Assembly: GCA_950063125.1 (NCBI GenBank) | Contig: CATLZI010000134.1 | Span: 1-5,994 of the forward strand | Origin: an uncultured Porticoccus sp. | GTDB lineage: Bacteria; Pseudomonadota; Gammaproteobacteria; Pseudomonadales; Porticoccaceae | Length of the DNA stretch: 5,994 nt | Direction: 5' to 3' | Shown: piece by piece, positions 1 to 5,590 of the stretch | Layout of the letters: each line of letters begins with the position of its first letter | How positions within the stretch are numbered: position 1 is the first letter of the stretch | Translations under genes and position numbers: made by a program | The notes under the pieces: model-generated | The model's database searches: none | Seen by the model: only the letters and a program-made list of their open reading frames with translations | What the model was told of the DNA's origin: nothing

Positions 1-2
1 GT

Positions 3-575
3 AATAACATGAAGCGCGACACCATTGATAAAGCCATTGCCAGGGGGGCCGGTGCCGGTGAAGGCGACAATTATGAAGAGGTGACCTACGAGGGTTATGG
101 TGTCGGAGGTATTGCCGTTCTCGTGGACTGTATGACGGATAACCGCAATCGTACGGTGTCCGATGTGCGCCACGCATTTACCAAGCGCGGTGGCAATCTG
201 GGCACGGACGGATCGGTCGCCTACCTGTTTAAACGTACCGGCCAAATCAGTTATCCCGCTGGGGTTGATGAAAACCGGTTAATCGAAGTTGCCCTGGAAG
301 CGGGCGCAGAAGACGTGGTGACCAATGACGATGGTTCCATCGACGTGCTGACCGCTTGGGAAGACTTCAGCGCAGTCAAAGAAGCCCTGTTGGGAGCTGG
401 CCTTGAGCCGGAAAATGCAGAGGTCACGATGCTGGCATCCATTACTGTGCCCGTTGACCTGGACGGTGCGGAGAAATTGCTGGCGCTGGTGGACCATCTG
501 GAAGATCTGGATGATGTGCAGAATGTATATACCAATGCGGATATTCCCGCGTCGGTGATGGCTGAGCTCGGCTGA
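3..575 (+). CDS. yebC: YebC/PmpR/TACO1 family protein, 5' end missing
   Basis: The protein runs off the left edge. Codons at 3-8 (Asn-Asn) are in frame with the Met at 9, giving [12 protein letters not shown], the usual interior YebC motif. The ATG at 9 is therefore internal, not the start. About 190 of the roughly 245 residues of the family are visible, with some 55-60 N-terminal residues missing. Recognisable family segments include YEGYGVGG, a CMTDNRNRT stretch, R-HAFTK-GGNLG, and a C-terminal [15 protein letters not shown] near the end. Family members were first described as DNA-binding transcription regulators (PmpR in Pseudomonas) and more recently as ribosome-associated translation factors related to mitochondrial TACO1. 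Which role applies here cannot be read from sequence. It ends with TGA at 573-575. A 77-base spacer leads to the next gene, with no terminator between them, so co-transcription is plausible. Confidence 0.96.
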   Translation, partial: NNMKRDTIDKAIARGAGAGEGDNYEEVTYEGYGVGGIAVLVDCMTDNRNRTVSDVRHAFTKRGGNLGTDGSVAYLFKRTGQISYPAGVDENRLIEVALEAGAEDVVTNDDGSIDVLTAWEDFSAVKEALLGAGLEPENAEVTMLASITVPVDLDGAEKLLALVDHLEDLDDVQNVYTNADIPASVMAELG

Positions 576-640
576 TAATCGGTTGGGCCAGAGAGTAAAC
601 CCGGGTGTATCCCGATATTGTTAACAGAACGAGTAATCAC

Positions 641-645
641 AGGAG
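641..645 (+). promoter_or_regulatory. Shine-Dalgarno site of the small acidic-tail protein
   Basis: AGGAG lies 7 bases before the ATG at 653. It decides the start: an in-frame GTG at 605 would add 16 residues but has no such site and would place this AGGAG inside the coding region. Confidence 0.8.
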
Positions 646-652
646 AGACAGG

Positions 653-979
653 ATGAAAGTACTTCAGAAAACTGACGAGTACACCATTTATCAAAAACGC
701 TCAGGCCGCTATGCCGTTGAAGGCGCCGACAAGAAGATCATTAATGGTGACGAAAAAGTCAGCATTCTGGTCGCCGCGGGTGTCGTCAAGCAGGCAGTTG
801 CCAAACCCGCGCCGGTAGAAGAGCCAGCTGTTGAAGAGGCCCCCGCTGAGGAAGCCCCGGCAGAAGAAACTCCAGCAGAAGAGGTTGTGACAGAAGCAGC
901 TCCAGCAGAAGAGGCGCCTGCTGATGAAGTGCCCGCAGAAGCAGCTCCCGCTGAATCGGCAGATGAGGAAGCCAAATAA
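653..979 (+). CDS. Uncharacterised small protein with acidic Glu/Ala/Pro repeat tail
   Basis: This is a 108-residue protein I cannot name. Residues 1-50 form a compact, Lys/Arg-containing segment with pattern KTDEYTIYQKRSGRYAV, then INGDEKVSILVAAGVVK. It looks like a small conserved folded domain; I believe similar short hypothetical proteins occur in other gammaproteobacteria, but this is memory, not a search. Residues 51-108 are low complexity, with 20 Asp/Glu among 58 residues and only two Lys. A pentapeptide rhythm of the type A-P-A-E-E keeps phase from about residue 56 to 101. No signal peptide or membrane segment is seen, so a cytoplasmic location is likely. The tail is probably disordered. 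It follows yebC on the same strand and is closed by the terminator at 1001-1031. The function is unknown; a basic head with an acidic tail could suit nucleic-acid or ribosome contacts, but that is guesswork. Confidence 0.85.
   Translation: MKVLQKTDEYTIYQKRSGRYAVEGADKKIINGDEKVSILVAAGVVKQAVAKPAPVEEPAVEEAPAEEAPAEETPAEEVVTEAAPAEEAPADEVPAEAAPAESADEEAK
803..967 (+). repeat. 15-base-period coding repeat (A-P-A-E-E type pentapeptides)
   Basis: About ten imperfect units encode Pro-Ala-Glu-Glu-Ala type pentapeptides in the tail of the small protein (residues 51-105). Glu or Asp recurs every five residues at 56/57, 61/62, 66/67, 71/72, 76/77, 81, 86/87, 91/92, 96 and 101. Segments such as CCAGCAGAAGAG recur nearly unchanged, while other units vary at third positions, so some copies look recently duplicated and others older. 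Confidence 0.8.
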
Positions 980-1000
980 GAGTTGTTGCTGAGTGAATGC

Positions 1001-1031
1001 AAAAAGGCGGCTGGCAACAGCCGCCTTTTTT
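1001..1031 (+). terminator. Rho-independent terminator after the yebC-small ORF unit
   Basis: A perfect 13-bp inverted repeat pairs 1001-1013 (AAAAAGGCGGCTG) with 1018-1030 (CAGCCGCCTTTTT) around a GCAA loop at 1014-1017, a stable GNRA-type tetraloop. A run of six T follows the GC stem. The A-run on the 5' side makes it usable in both directions. It starts 21 bases after the stop codon of the small protein and separates that unit from the ruvC promoter region. Confidence 0.95.
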
Positions 1032-1085
1032 AGTGGGGACAGTGATGATGGAGCAGGTGGCTCTTGTTTTTTCAAGCGATTAGGA

Positions 1086-1105
1086 TACTGTGACAATATA
1101 CAGTA
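1086..1105 (+). promoter_or_regulatory. LexA operator (SOS box) upstream of ruvC
   Basis: The site is TACTGT, eight bases (GACAATAT), then ACAGTA. The half-sites are perfect inverted repeats of the E. coli-type LexA consensus CTGT-N8-ACAG, and the symmetry extends one base further each side (1085 and 1106). It sits 15 bases before the ruvC ATG, where bound LexA would block RNA polymerase. A poor -35-like TTGTTT is at 1064-1069 with a -10-like TACTGT overlapping the box, but I would not insist on those elements. DNA damage would be expected to induce ruvC and the co-directional genes behind it. Confidence 0.9.
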
Positions 1106-1120
1106 TTTCGGGCGATTCCC

Positions 1121-1639
1121 ATGACACTGATTCTCGGTATAGACCCCGGTTCGAGAAAAACCGGTTTTGGCCTTGTCAACGCCGTTGGTTCGCGCGCCGA
1201 GTATGTTGCCAGTGGTATTATTCGCCTGCCGGATGGCACGCTTCCGGATCGTCTCAAGGTGATCTTTGAGAGTCTTTCCTGCATTATCGAAGAGCATCAT
1301 CCTGAGACAATGGCCATTGAGGATGTTTTCTTTGCCCGTGATCCCAGGGCTGCGTTGAAGCTCGGTCAGGCCCGTGGCGCCGCGATTGTGGCGGGTGTTG
1401 CCGCGGGGTTGTCGGTGGCCGAATATGCCGCGCGGTCAGTCAAGCAGTCGGTGGTTGGCAGCGGTGCGGCTGGCAAGGAGCAGGTGCAGCATATGGTCAC
1501 ACGACTGCTGAAGTTGCCTTCGGCGCCCTCTGAGGATGCCGCTGACGCACTTGCGGTGGCGCTCTGCCATGCGCAAACAATCCGCACCACGGCCGGGTTG
1601 CCCCCCGATGTTCGTTATGCCAGAGGGCGGTATAAATAA
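1121..1639 (+). CDS. ruvC: Crossover junction endodeoxyribonuclease RuvC
   Basis: This is the Holliday junction resolvase. As a homodimer with an RNase H-like fold it makes symmetric nicks in four-way junctions during recombinational repair, working with RuvAB. It has 172 residues, the usual length. The four metal-binding acidic residues are present: Asp8 in GIDPG, Glu67 in AIEDVFF, and Asp139 and Asp142 in SEDAADALA. They match E. coli D7, E66, D138 and D141 with a one-residue shift. A Phe at 70 (E. coli F69) and Lys119 in the GAAGK segment also fit. The ATG at 1121 gives the standard N-terminus [10 protein letters not shown]. The Shine-Dalgarno match is poor. The gene starts 15 bases after the LexA box, and a 33-base gap leads to ruvA. 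Confidence 0.98.
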   Translation: MTLILGIDPGSRKTGFGLVNAVGSRAEYVASGIIRLPDGTLPDRLKVIFESLSCIIEEHHPETMAIEDVFFARDPRAALKLGQARGAAIVAGVAAGLSVAEYAARSVKQSVVGSGAAGKEQVQHMVTRLLKLPSAPSEDAADALAVALCHAQTIRTTAGLPPDVRYARGRYK

Positions 1640-1657
1640 TATGGCGAGTCCTGTAAA

Positions 1658-1665
1658 GAGAGGGG
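1658..1665 (+). promoter_or_regulatory. Shine-Dalgarno site of ruvA
   Basis: GAGAGGGG ends 7 bases before GTG 1673. It supports GTG as the start, which also yields the family's M-I-G-R-I-H-G beginning. Confidence 0.7.
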
Positions 1666-1672
1666 TTGCAAG

Positions 1673-2275
1673 GTGATCGGGAGAATTCATGGCACATTGC
1701 TGGAGCGCAAGGCGCCGGAACTGCTGATTGATGTGCAGGGTGTCGGCTACGAAGTGTTGGTGTCGCTCAATACATTTTTTGATTTACCGGCACCGGGCCA
1801 GGCCGTGACACTCCATACGCATTTTGTGGTGCGGGAGGATGTGCAGCAGCTTTACGGTTTTGTCGATACTATTGAGCGCGAGTTATTTCGTAGCCTGATC
1901 AGGGTCAGTGGCGTGGGGCCGAAAATGGCGCTGGCAATTTTATCAGGAATGACGGCGGCTGATTTCGCCCATTCAGTGCAGCATAACGATACCGCCACAC
2001 TGGTTCGATTGCCGGGCGTCGGTAAAAAAACAGCCGAGCGTCTTATCGTGGAAATGCGGGATCGTCTCAATCATTTTTCCACCGATTCGGCAGACTCTTC
2101 AGTCACTGGCCCGGCAGGACGACAAACCGATACGGTCAGGGAGGCCGAGAGTGCACTGATTGCACTGGGTTACAAGCCCCAGGAGGCGGCTCGGATGATA
2201 ACGGCCGTAGCCAGCGAAGGGCAATCCAGTCAGGAATTGATTCGCCTTGCTCTGAAAAGCATGGTTAAAAGCTAG
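1673..2275 (+). CDS. ruvA: Holliday junction branch migration protein RuvA
   Basis: RuvA tetramers bind the four-way junction and load two RuvB rings. The protein has 200 residues (E. coli 203). Domain I is the N-terminal OB fold (about 1-63), starting M-I-G-R-I-H-G, with the acidic pin Glu55-Asp56 that separates strands at the crossover. Domain II carries two helix-hairpin-helix motifs, VSGVGPKMA at 78-86 and [12 protein letters not shown] at 113-124, which contact the DNA backbone. A Ser/Thr/Gly-rich flexible linker (about 134-152) leads to domain III (about 153-200, [16 protein letters not shown]), the RuvB-binding part. The start is GTG with a good Shine-Dalgarno site. It lies between ruvC and ruvB on the same strand and ends with TAG at 2273-2275, which must be a true stop because the frame closes again after eight codons. 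Confidence 0.98.
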   Translation: MIGRIHGTLLERKAPELLIDVQGVGYEVLVSLNTFFDLPAPGQAVTLHTHFVVREDVQQLYGFVDTIERELFRSLIRVSGVGPKMALAILSGMTAADFAHSVQHNDTATLVRLPGVGKKTAERLIVEMRDRLNHFSTDSADSSVTGPAGRQTDTVREAESALIALGYKPQEAARMITAVASEGQSSQELIRLALKSMVKS

Positions 2276-2298
2276 CCCGTGCAAGATATACTGCGCCC

Positions 2299-3336
2299 AT
2301 GATTGAGAATGATCGTCTTATCTCCCCAGAAGCTTCCGTGCAGGAGGAGCGCTTTGATCGCGCGATTCGCCCCCTGAGTCTGGCCGACTACGTCGGGCAG
2401 CAGGCGGTCCGTGAGCAGATGGAAATATTTATCGGTGCCGCACGCAGGCGCGGTGAACCACTGGACCACACGCTGGTATTTGGCCCCCCAGGGTTGGGCA
2501 AGACCACCCTGGCCCATATCATTGCCAATGAAATGGGTGTGGATCTGAAAACCACCTCCGGCCCGGTGCTGGAGAAAGCCGGTGATCTGGCGGCCCTGAT
2601 GACCAATCTGGAGCCGGGGGACGTGTTGTTCATTGACGAGATTCATCGTCTCAGCCCGGTGGTGGAAGAGGTTATTTATCCGGCTATGGAAGACTACCAG
2701 CTGGATATCATGATCGGTGAAGGGCCTGCTGCGCGTTCCATCAAGCTGGACTTGCCACCCTTTACTCTTGTTGGTGCAACCACCCGGGCGGGGTTGCTCA
2801 CGTCGCCCTTGCGCGATCGATTTGGTATCGTGCAACGCCTCGAGTTTTACTCAGTGGATGAGTTGAGCACGATTGTCGCGCGCTCTGCGGATATTCTCGG
2901 GGTGGCCATGGGGCAGCAGGGCGCTATGGAGATTGCCCGCCGTGCGAGGGGTACACCTAGAATAGCCAATCGCCTGTTGCGTCGGGTCAGGGACTATGCC
3001 GAGATCAAGGCAGATGGCAAGATCAGTGCGGAGGTGGCCGATCAGGCATTGAATATGCTCAATGTGGATGCCAATGGTTTTGATCATATGGATCGACGGC
3101 TGATGTTAACCATCATGCAGAAGTTTGATGGGGGGCCTGTGGGGGTGGACAGTCTGGCCGCCGCGATCAGCGAAGAGCGGGGAACGATCGAGGACGTACT
3201 GGAACCGTTTCTGATCCAGCAGGGATACTTGATGAGAACCACTCGGGGTCGAATGGTTACAAACCTTGCCTACCAGCACTTCGGTCTGCAAAGTCCACAA
3301 AAAATTGACCAACAACTGGATTTCATGGAGAAATGA
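2299..3336 (+). CDS. ruvB: Holliday junction branch migration ATPase RuvB
   Basis: This is the hexameric AAA+ motor that pumps DNA through the RuvA-bound junction. It has 345 residues, within the family range. Motifs are Walker A GPPGLGKT at 62-69, Walker B VLFIDEIH at 109-116, sensor 1 region VGATTRAG at 158-165, arginine finger Arg174 in LRDRFG, and sensor 2 in [10 protein letters not shown] at 218-227 with Arg221. The C-terminal winged helix ends with the DNA-contacting R-G-R at 316-318. The ATG at 2299 gives the standard M-I-E-N-D-R-L-I-S start. No Shine-Dalgarno sequence precedes it, which is unusual among these genes, and a TATACT hexamer lies 6 bases upstream. The stop overlaps the start of ybgC (ATGA), which indicates translational coupling. 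Confidence 0.98.
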   Translation: MIENDRLISPEASVQEERFDRAIRPLSLADYVGQQAVREQMEIFIGAARRRGEPLDHTLVFGPPGLGKTTLAHIIANEMGVDLKTTSGPVLEKAGDLAALMTNLEPGDVLFIDEIHRLSPVVEEVIYPAMEDYQLDIMIGEGPAARSIKLDLPPFTLVGATTRAGLLTSPLRDRFGIVQRLEFYSVDELSTIVARSADILGVAMGQQGAMEIARRARGTPRIANRLLRRVRDYAEIKADGKISAEVADQALNMLNVDANGFDHMDRRLMLTIMQKFDGGPVGVDSLAAAISEERGTIEDVLEPFLIQQGYLMRTTRGRMVTNLAYQHFGLQSPQKIDQQLDFMEK

Positions 3337-3734
3337 CCAGCGAATATTGTCTACCGATCCGTGTGTATGTGGAAGACACCGACGCGGGCGGGATTGTCTA
3401 CTACGCCAATTATCTGAAGTACCTTGAGCGCGCCCGCACTGAGCTGATGCGGTCGTTGGGTTATGACAAGCCGGCGCTGTTTGAGGGCATGCAGTTTGTG
3501 GTCTGTTCGGTGGAATTGAAGTACCGGCAACCGGCAGTATTGGATGACCAGATTGTTGCCACGGCCAAACTGGTCGCCGTGAGCAGAACTTCATTCACCA
3601 TCGCCCAAAAAGTGCTGAGGGGCGAGCAGGTTCTGGTCGAAGGGGTCGTGAAAGCGGCCTGTATCAATCATCAAACGAAGCGACCCACGGCCATCCCGGC
3701 CGAGATGTTGCAAACATTGCAAGCCGCTATTTAA
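3333..3734 (+). CDS. ybgC: Tol-Pal system-associated acyl-CoA thioesterase YbgC
   Basis: A hot-dog fold thioesterase of the 4-hydroxybenzoyl-CoA thioesterase family, cytoplasmic, hydrolysing acyl-CoA substrates. It is commonly the first gene of tol-pal clusters, with a proposed link to phospholipid metabolism. It has 133 residues, like E. coli (134). The signature [20 protein letters not shown] (11-30) followed by LERAR holds the predicted catalytic Asp17 (E. coli Asp18). The rest fits the fold: a [13 protein letters not shown] strand-loop and a [14 protein letters not shown]-terminal strand. The ATG overlaps the ruvB TGA by 4 bases; a GGAG only 2 bases away is too close to be a normal Shine-Dalgarno site, so initiation probably depends on ribosomes finishing ruvB. 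tolQ follows after 21 bases. Confidence 0.96.
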   Translation: MTSEYCLPIRVYVEDTDAGGIVYYANYLKYLERARTELMRSLGYDKPALFEGMQFVVCSVELKYRQPAVLDDQIVATAKLVAVSRTSFTIAQKVLRGEQVLVEGVVKAACINHQTKRPTAIPAEMLQTLQAAI

Positions 3735-3743
3735 CAAGAAAAC

Positions 3744-3748
3744 AGGAG
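3744..3748 (+). promoter_or_regulatory. Shine-Dalgarno site of tolQ
   Basis: AGGAG sits 7 bases before GTG 3756 and fixes this GTG as the start of tolQ. It is the strongest ribosome binding site in the right half, consistent with TolQ being needed in several copies per TolR/TolA. Confidence 0.8.
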
Positions 3749-3755
3749 TTACCTG

Positions 3756-4427
3756 GTGACCGAACAATTATCACTCTGGAGTCTGATTGCCGATGCTTCC
3801 CTGCTGGTGCAATTTGTCATGGCGCTGTTATTTTTTGCTTCGATCATCTCCTGGGTAATGATCATCCAGCGCGGGCTATACCTGAGAAATGCGGGGGTGA
3901 ATCTGCGCAAATTTGAGGATAATTTCTGGTCTGGGGTCGATCTTAATCAGCTCTATACGGATATTGGTGGCAGAGGTGCCGCCGAAGGTCTGGCAAGTGT
4001 ATTCCGTGCGGGCTTCCGCGAATTCAACCGCCTGGCCCAGCAGGCGAACGTTGATGCGGACACGGTCATCGAAGGCACCGAGCGATCCATGCGAATTGCC
4101 CTGTCCCGGGAGGAGGAGCGGCTCAATCGGCATTTACCTTTTTTGGCCAGCGTTGCGTCGGTGAGCCCCTACATCGGTTTGTTTGGCACCGTCTGGGGGA
4201 TCATGAACTCCTTTCGCGGGCTGGCAGTGGTCCAGCAGGCCACTCTGGCAACCGTTGCGCCGGGTATTTCTGAAGCCTTGATCGCCACTGCCATGGGCTT
4301 GTTTGCCGCGATTCCGGCGGTGCTGGCCTACAACCGCTATTCAGCATCGGCGGATAGTATCTACAGCGGCTATCAAACCTTTGCCGAGGAATTTTCCAGT
4401 ATTCTGCACCGTCGGGTACACGGTTAA
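3756..4427 (+). CDS. tolQ: Tol-Pal system proton channel subunit TolQ
   Basis: An inner-membrane protein of the MotA/TolQ/ExbB family. TolQ pentamers with a TolR dimer form a proton-driven motor that moves TolA, which supports outer-membrane constriction at division and lipid homeostasis. It has 223 residues (E. coli 230). Three membrane segments are visible at about 16-37, 130-153 and 168-192, with the large cytoplasmic loop between the first two. The motif SPYIGLFGTVWGIM (137-150) carries Thr145, and EALIATAMGL carries Thr178; these match the two channel threonines of E. coli TolQ at identical numbers. The start is GTG behind a strong Shine-Dalgarno site. The TAA shares its last base with the ATG of tolR (TAATG), a stop-restart arrangement. 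Confidence 0.98.
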   Translation: MTEQLSLWSLIADASLLVQFVMALLFFASIISWVMIIQRGLYLRNAGVNLRKFEDNFWSGVDLNQLYTDIGGRGAAEGLASVFRAGFREFNRLAQQANVDADTVIEGTERSMRIALSREEERLNRHLPFLASVASVSPYIGLFGTVWGIMNSFRGLAVVQQATLATVAPGISEALIATAMGLFAAIPAVLAYNRYSASADSIYSGYQTFAEEFSSILHRRVHG

Positions 4428-4864
4428 TGGCTATCCGAACTCCCAAGCATAAAAGGCGGCTGGTGGCTGAAATCAATGTGGTGCCGTACATTGATGTGAT
4501 GCTGGTACTGCTGATTGTCTTTATGGTGACAGCCCCCATGTTGATGCAGGGGGTCAAGGTGGAGCTGCCACAGGCACCGTCCGCACCGCTTGATGACAAG
4601 GACCTGGAACCCCTCATTGTTTCTGTGAAGGCCGATGGGACTTACTATCTGGATCTCGGCAACGGCAAGAATATTGAAGAGCCACTCACCTCCATTATTG
4701 AAAAAGTGCAGAAAGTGATGGGTGTGCAGCCGAAGACGCCCGTGCTGGTCTGGGGTGATGCAAAAGTGGATTATGGCACAGTGGTCAGGTTGATGAGTGA
4801 GCTGCAGAATGCTGGTGCGCCCTCTGTCGGGCTGGTCACCGAGCCGCCGCCAGGGAAAAACTAG
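4427..4864 (+). CDS. tolR: Tol-Pal system protein TolR
   Basis: An ExbD/TolR family protein and the second motor subunit. It has 145 residues (E. coli 142): a short basic cytoplasmic N-terminus (KHKRR), a single membrane helix at about 21-39, and a periplasmic domain. The key protonatable residue is Asp23 in VPYIDVMLVLL, the same number as the essential E. coli Asp23. The periplasmic part has the family's VKVELPQA segment after the membrane helix and a D-Y-G-T-V-V-R-L-M-S-E-L helix near the end. The C-terminus carries a Pro-Pro-Pro at 140-142. The start codon overlaps the tolQ stop, so translation is coupled. It ends with TAG at 4862-4864, five bases before tolA. Confidence 0.97.
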   Translation: MAIRTPKHKRRLVAEINVVPYIDVMLVLLIVFMVTAPMLMQGVKVELPQAPSAPLDDKDLEPLIVSVKADGTYYLDLGNGKNIEEPLTSIIEKVQKVMGVQPKTPVLVWGDAKVDYGTVVRLMSELQNAGAPSVGLVTEPPPGKN

Positions 4865-4869
4865 CTACC

Positions 4870-5589
4870 GTGTTCTCCGGCAAAGTCTCCTCATTTACCG
4901 TTGCCGTTGTGGTGAGCCTGCTGTTGCATGCTTGCATGTTGGTGCTATTGGTGGTGCATTGGGAACCGGAGAGGAAAGAACGAAAAATTACCCAGCCGAA
5001 ATATGTTCAGGCAACGTTGCTCAAGCTGGAAGAAAAGGCCAAGCCAAAGCCAAAGCCGCCGGTGCCTAAAGCGGCACCCAAGCCAGCGCCCAAACCGACT
5101 CCGAAGCCAGCCCCGAAACCGGCCCCCAAGCCCGAGCCGAAACCTGCTCCCAAGCCTGCGCCAAAACCCGCGCCCAAGCCGGAACCAAGACCGGAGCCCA
5201 AGCCGCAAATAGACCAGCAGCAACTTGAGCAGGCCCTGGCCAGTGCCCTGGCCGAGGAAGAGGCGTTTTTGGCGGCTGCGAACGACGAGGAATTGGCCAG
5301 CAGTTATGCGGATTATGTTTTTGAACGTCTGGCCGCCAACTGGAGCCGTCCACCCAACTCCCGTCGCGATATGGAGGTTGAGTTGCTGGTACAGCTGGTG
5401 CCAACCGGTCAGGTGGTCAGTGTTGTTATTGTCAGATCCAGCGGTAATGCGGCATTTGATCGTTCTGCTGAGCAGGCCGTTCTTAAAGTGGGCAGGTTCG
5501 AAAAGTTACAGGAACTACCACCGAAGGTGTTCGAGACGTATTTTCGTAAATTGCCATTAATTTTCAGGCCAGATGATTTGAGGTTATAA
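4870..5589 (+). CDS. tolA: TolA, short form with TonB-like Lys-Pro linker
   Basis: TolA is anchored in the inner membrane, energised by TolQR, and reaches across the periplasm to TolB/Pal. This copy has 239 residues, much shorter than E. coli (421) or P. aeruginosa (about 347). Residues 1-8 are cytoplasmic. The membrane helix at about 9-30 has Ser16-x3-His20, the Ser/His pair used to couple to the motor. Residues 57-112 are a Lys-Pro rod, including ten tetrapeptides of type KPAP/KPEP at 71-110, in place of the long Ala/Lys-rich helical domain II. A short acidic helix-prone stretch (113-140) follows, then C-terminal domain III (about 145-239), where ANWSRPP, VQLVPTGQVVSVVIVRSSGN and IFRPDDLRL closely resemble Pseudomonas TolA. 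The start is GTG; AGGGA lies 13 bases away, so coupling to tolR is likely. Position between tolR and tolB argues for TolA over TonB. Confidence 0.95.
   Translation: MFSGKVSSFTVAVVVSLLLHACMLVLLVVHWEPERKERKITQPKYVQATLLKLEEKAKPKPKPPVPKAAPKPAPKPTPKPAPKPAPKPEPKPAPKPAPKPAPKPEPRPEPKPQIDQQQLEQALASALAEEEAFLAAANDEELASSYADYVFERLAANWSRPPNSRRDMEVELLVQLVPTGQVVSVVIVRSSGNAAFDRSAEQAVLKVGRFEKLQELPPKVFETYFRKLPLIFRPDDLRL
5080..5199 (+). repeat. 12-base-period coding repeat (KPAP type) in tolA
   Basis: Ten consecutive units encode Lys-Pro-(Ala/Glu/Thr)-Pro, with one Arg in place of Lys. The DNA consensus is about AAGCCNGCNCCN. Units differ mostly at third codon positions (CCA, CCC, CCG, CCT all occur) while the protein pattern is kept. 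This suggests an old array held by selection rather than a fresh slippage product. Confidence 0.9.
5580..5583 (+). promoter_or_regulatory. Shine-Dalgarno site of tolB, inside the end of tolA
   Basis: GAGG lies 7 bases before GTG 5591 and within the last codons of tolA. It supports GTG 5591 as the tolB start and implies that tolB initiation is coupled to tolA termination. Confidence 0.65.
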
Positions 5590-5590
5590 A

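Noticed and set aside
602..614. Small inverted repeat CGGG-TGTAT-CCCG between yebC and the small gene
   Set aside because: The stem is only 4 bp with no T-run. It is too weak to call a terminator or attenuator.
583..619. Promoter for the small gene (TTGGGC with TGTATC or GATATT)
   Set aside because: Spacing and matches are poor (17 bases with 3 of 6, or 25 bases with 4 of 6), so I do not call it.
605..652. Longer start (GTG 605) for the small acidic-tail protein
   Set aside because: It has no ribosome binding site of its own, and the clear AGGAG at 641-645 is correctly spaced for ATG 653. The extra 16 residues look like translated leader.
701..1300. 199-codon open frame on the minus strand
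   Set aside because: It is the complement of the Glu/Ala/Pro repeat, the terminator and the start of ruvC. Its protein is rich in Cys/Phe runs from the mirrored repeat and has no family resemblance.
2272..2835. 187-codon open frame on the minus strand opposite ruvB
   Set aside because: It lies entirely opposite a well-conserved ruvB and shows no recognisable domain or start signal.
4945..5223. Gly/Arg-rich open frames opposite the tolA repeat
   Set aside because: These arise from reading the KPAP repeat in other frames or on the other strand. The regular composition is a by-product of the 12-base period.
4870..5589. TonB as the identity of the tolA gene, because of the Lys-Pro rod
   Set aside because: The C-terminal domain (ANWSRPP, VRSSGN, IFRPDDLRL) matches Pseudomonas TolA, and the gene sits between tolR and tolB.
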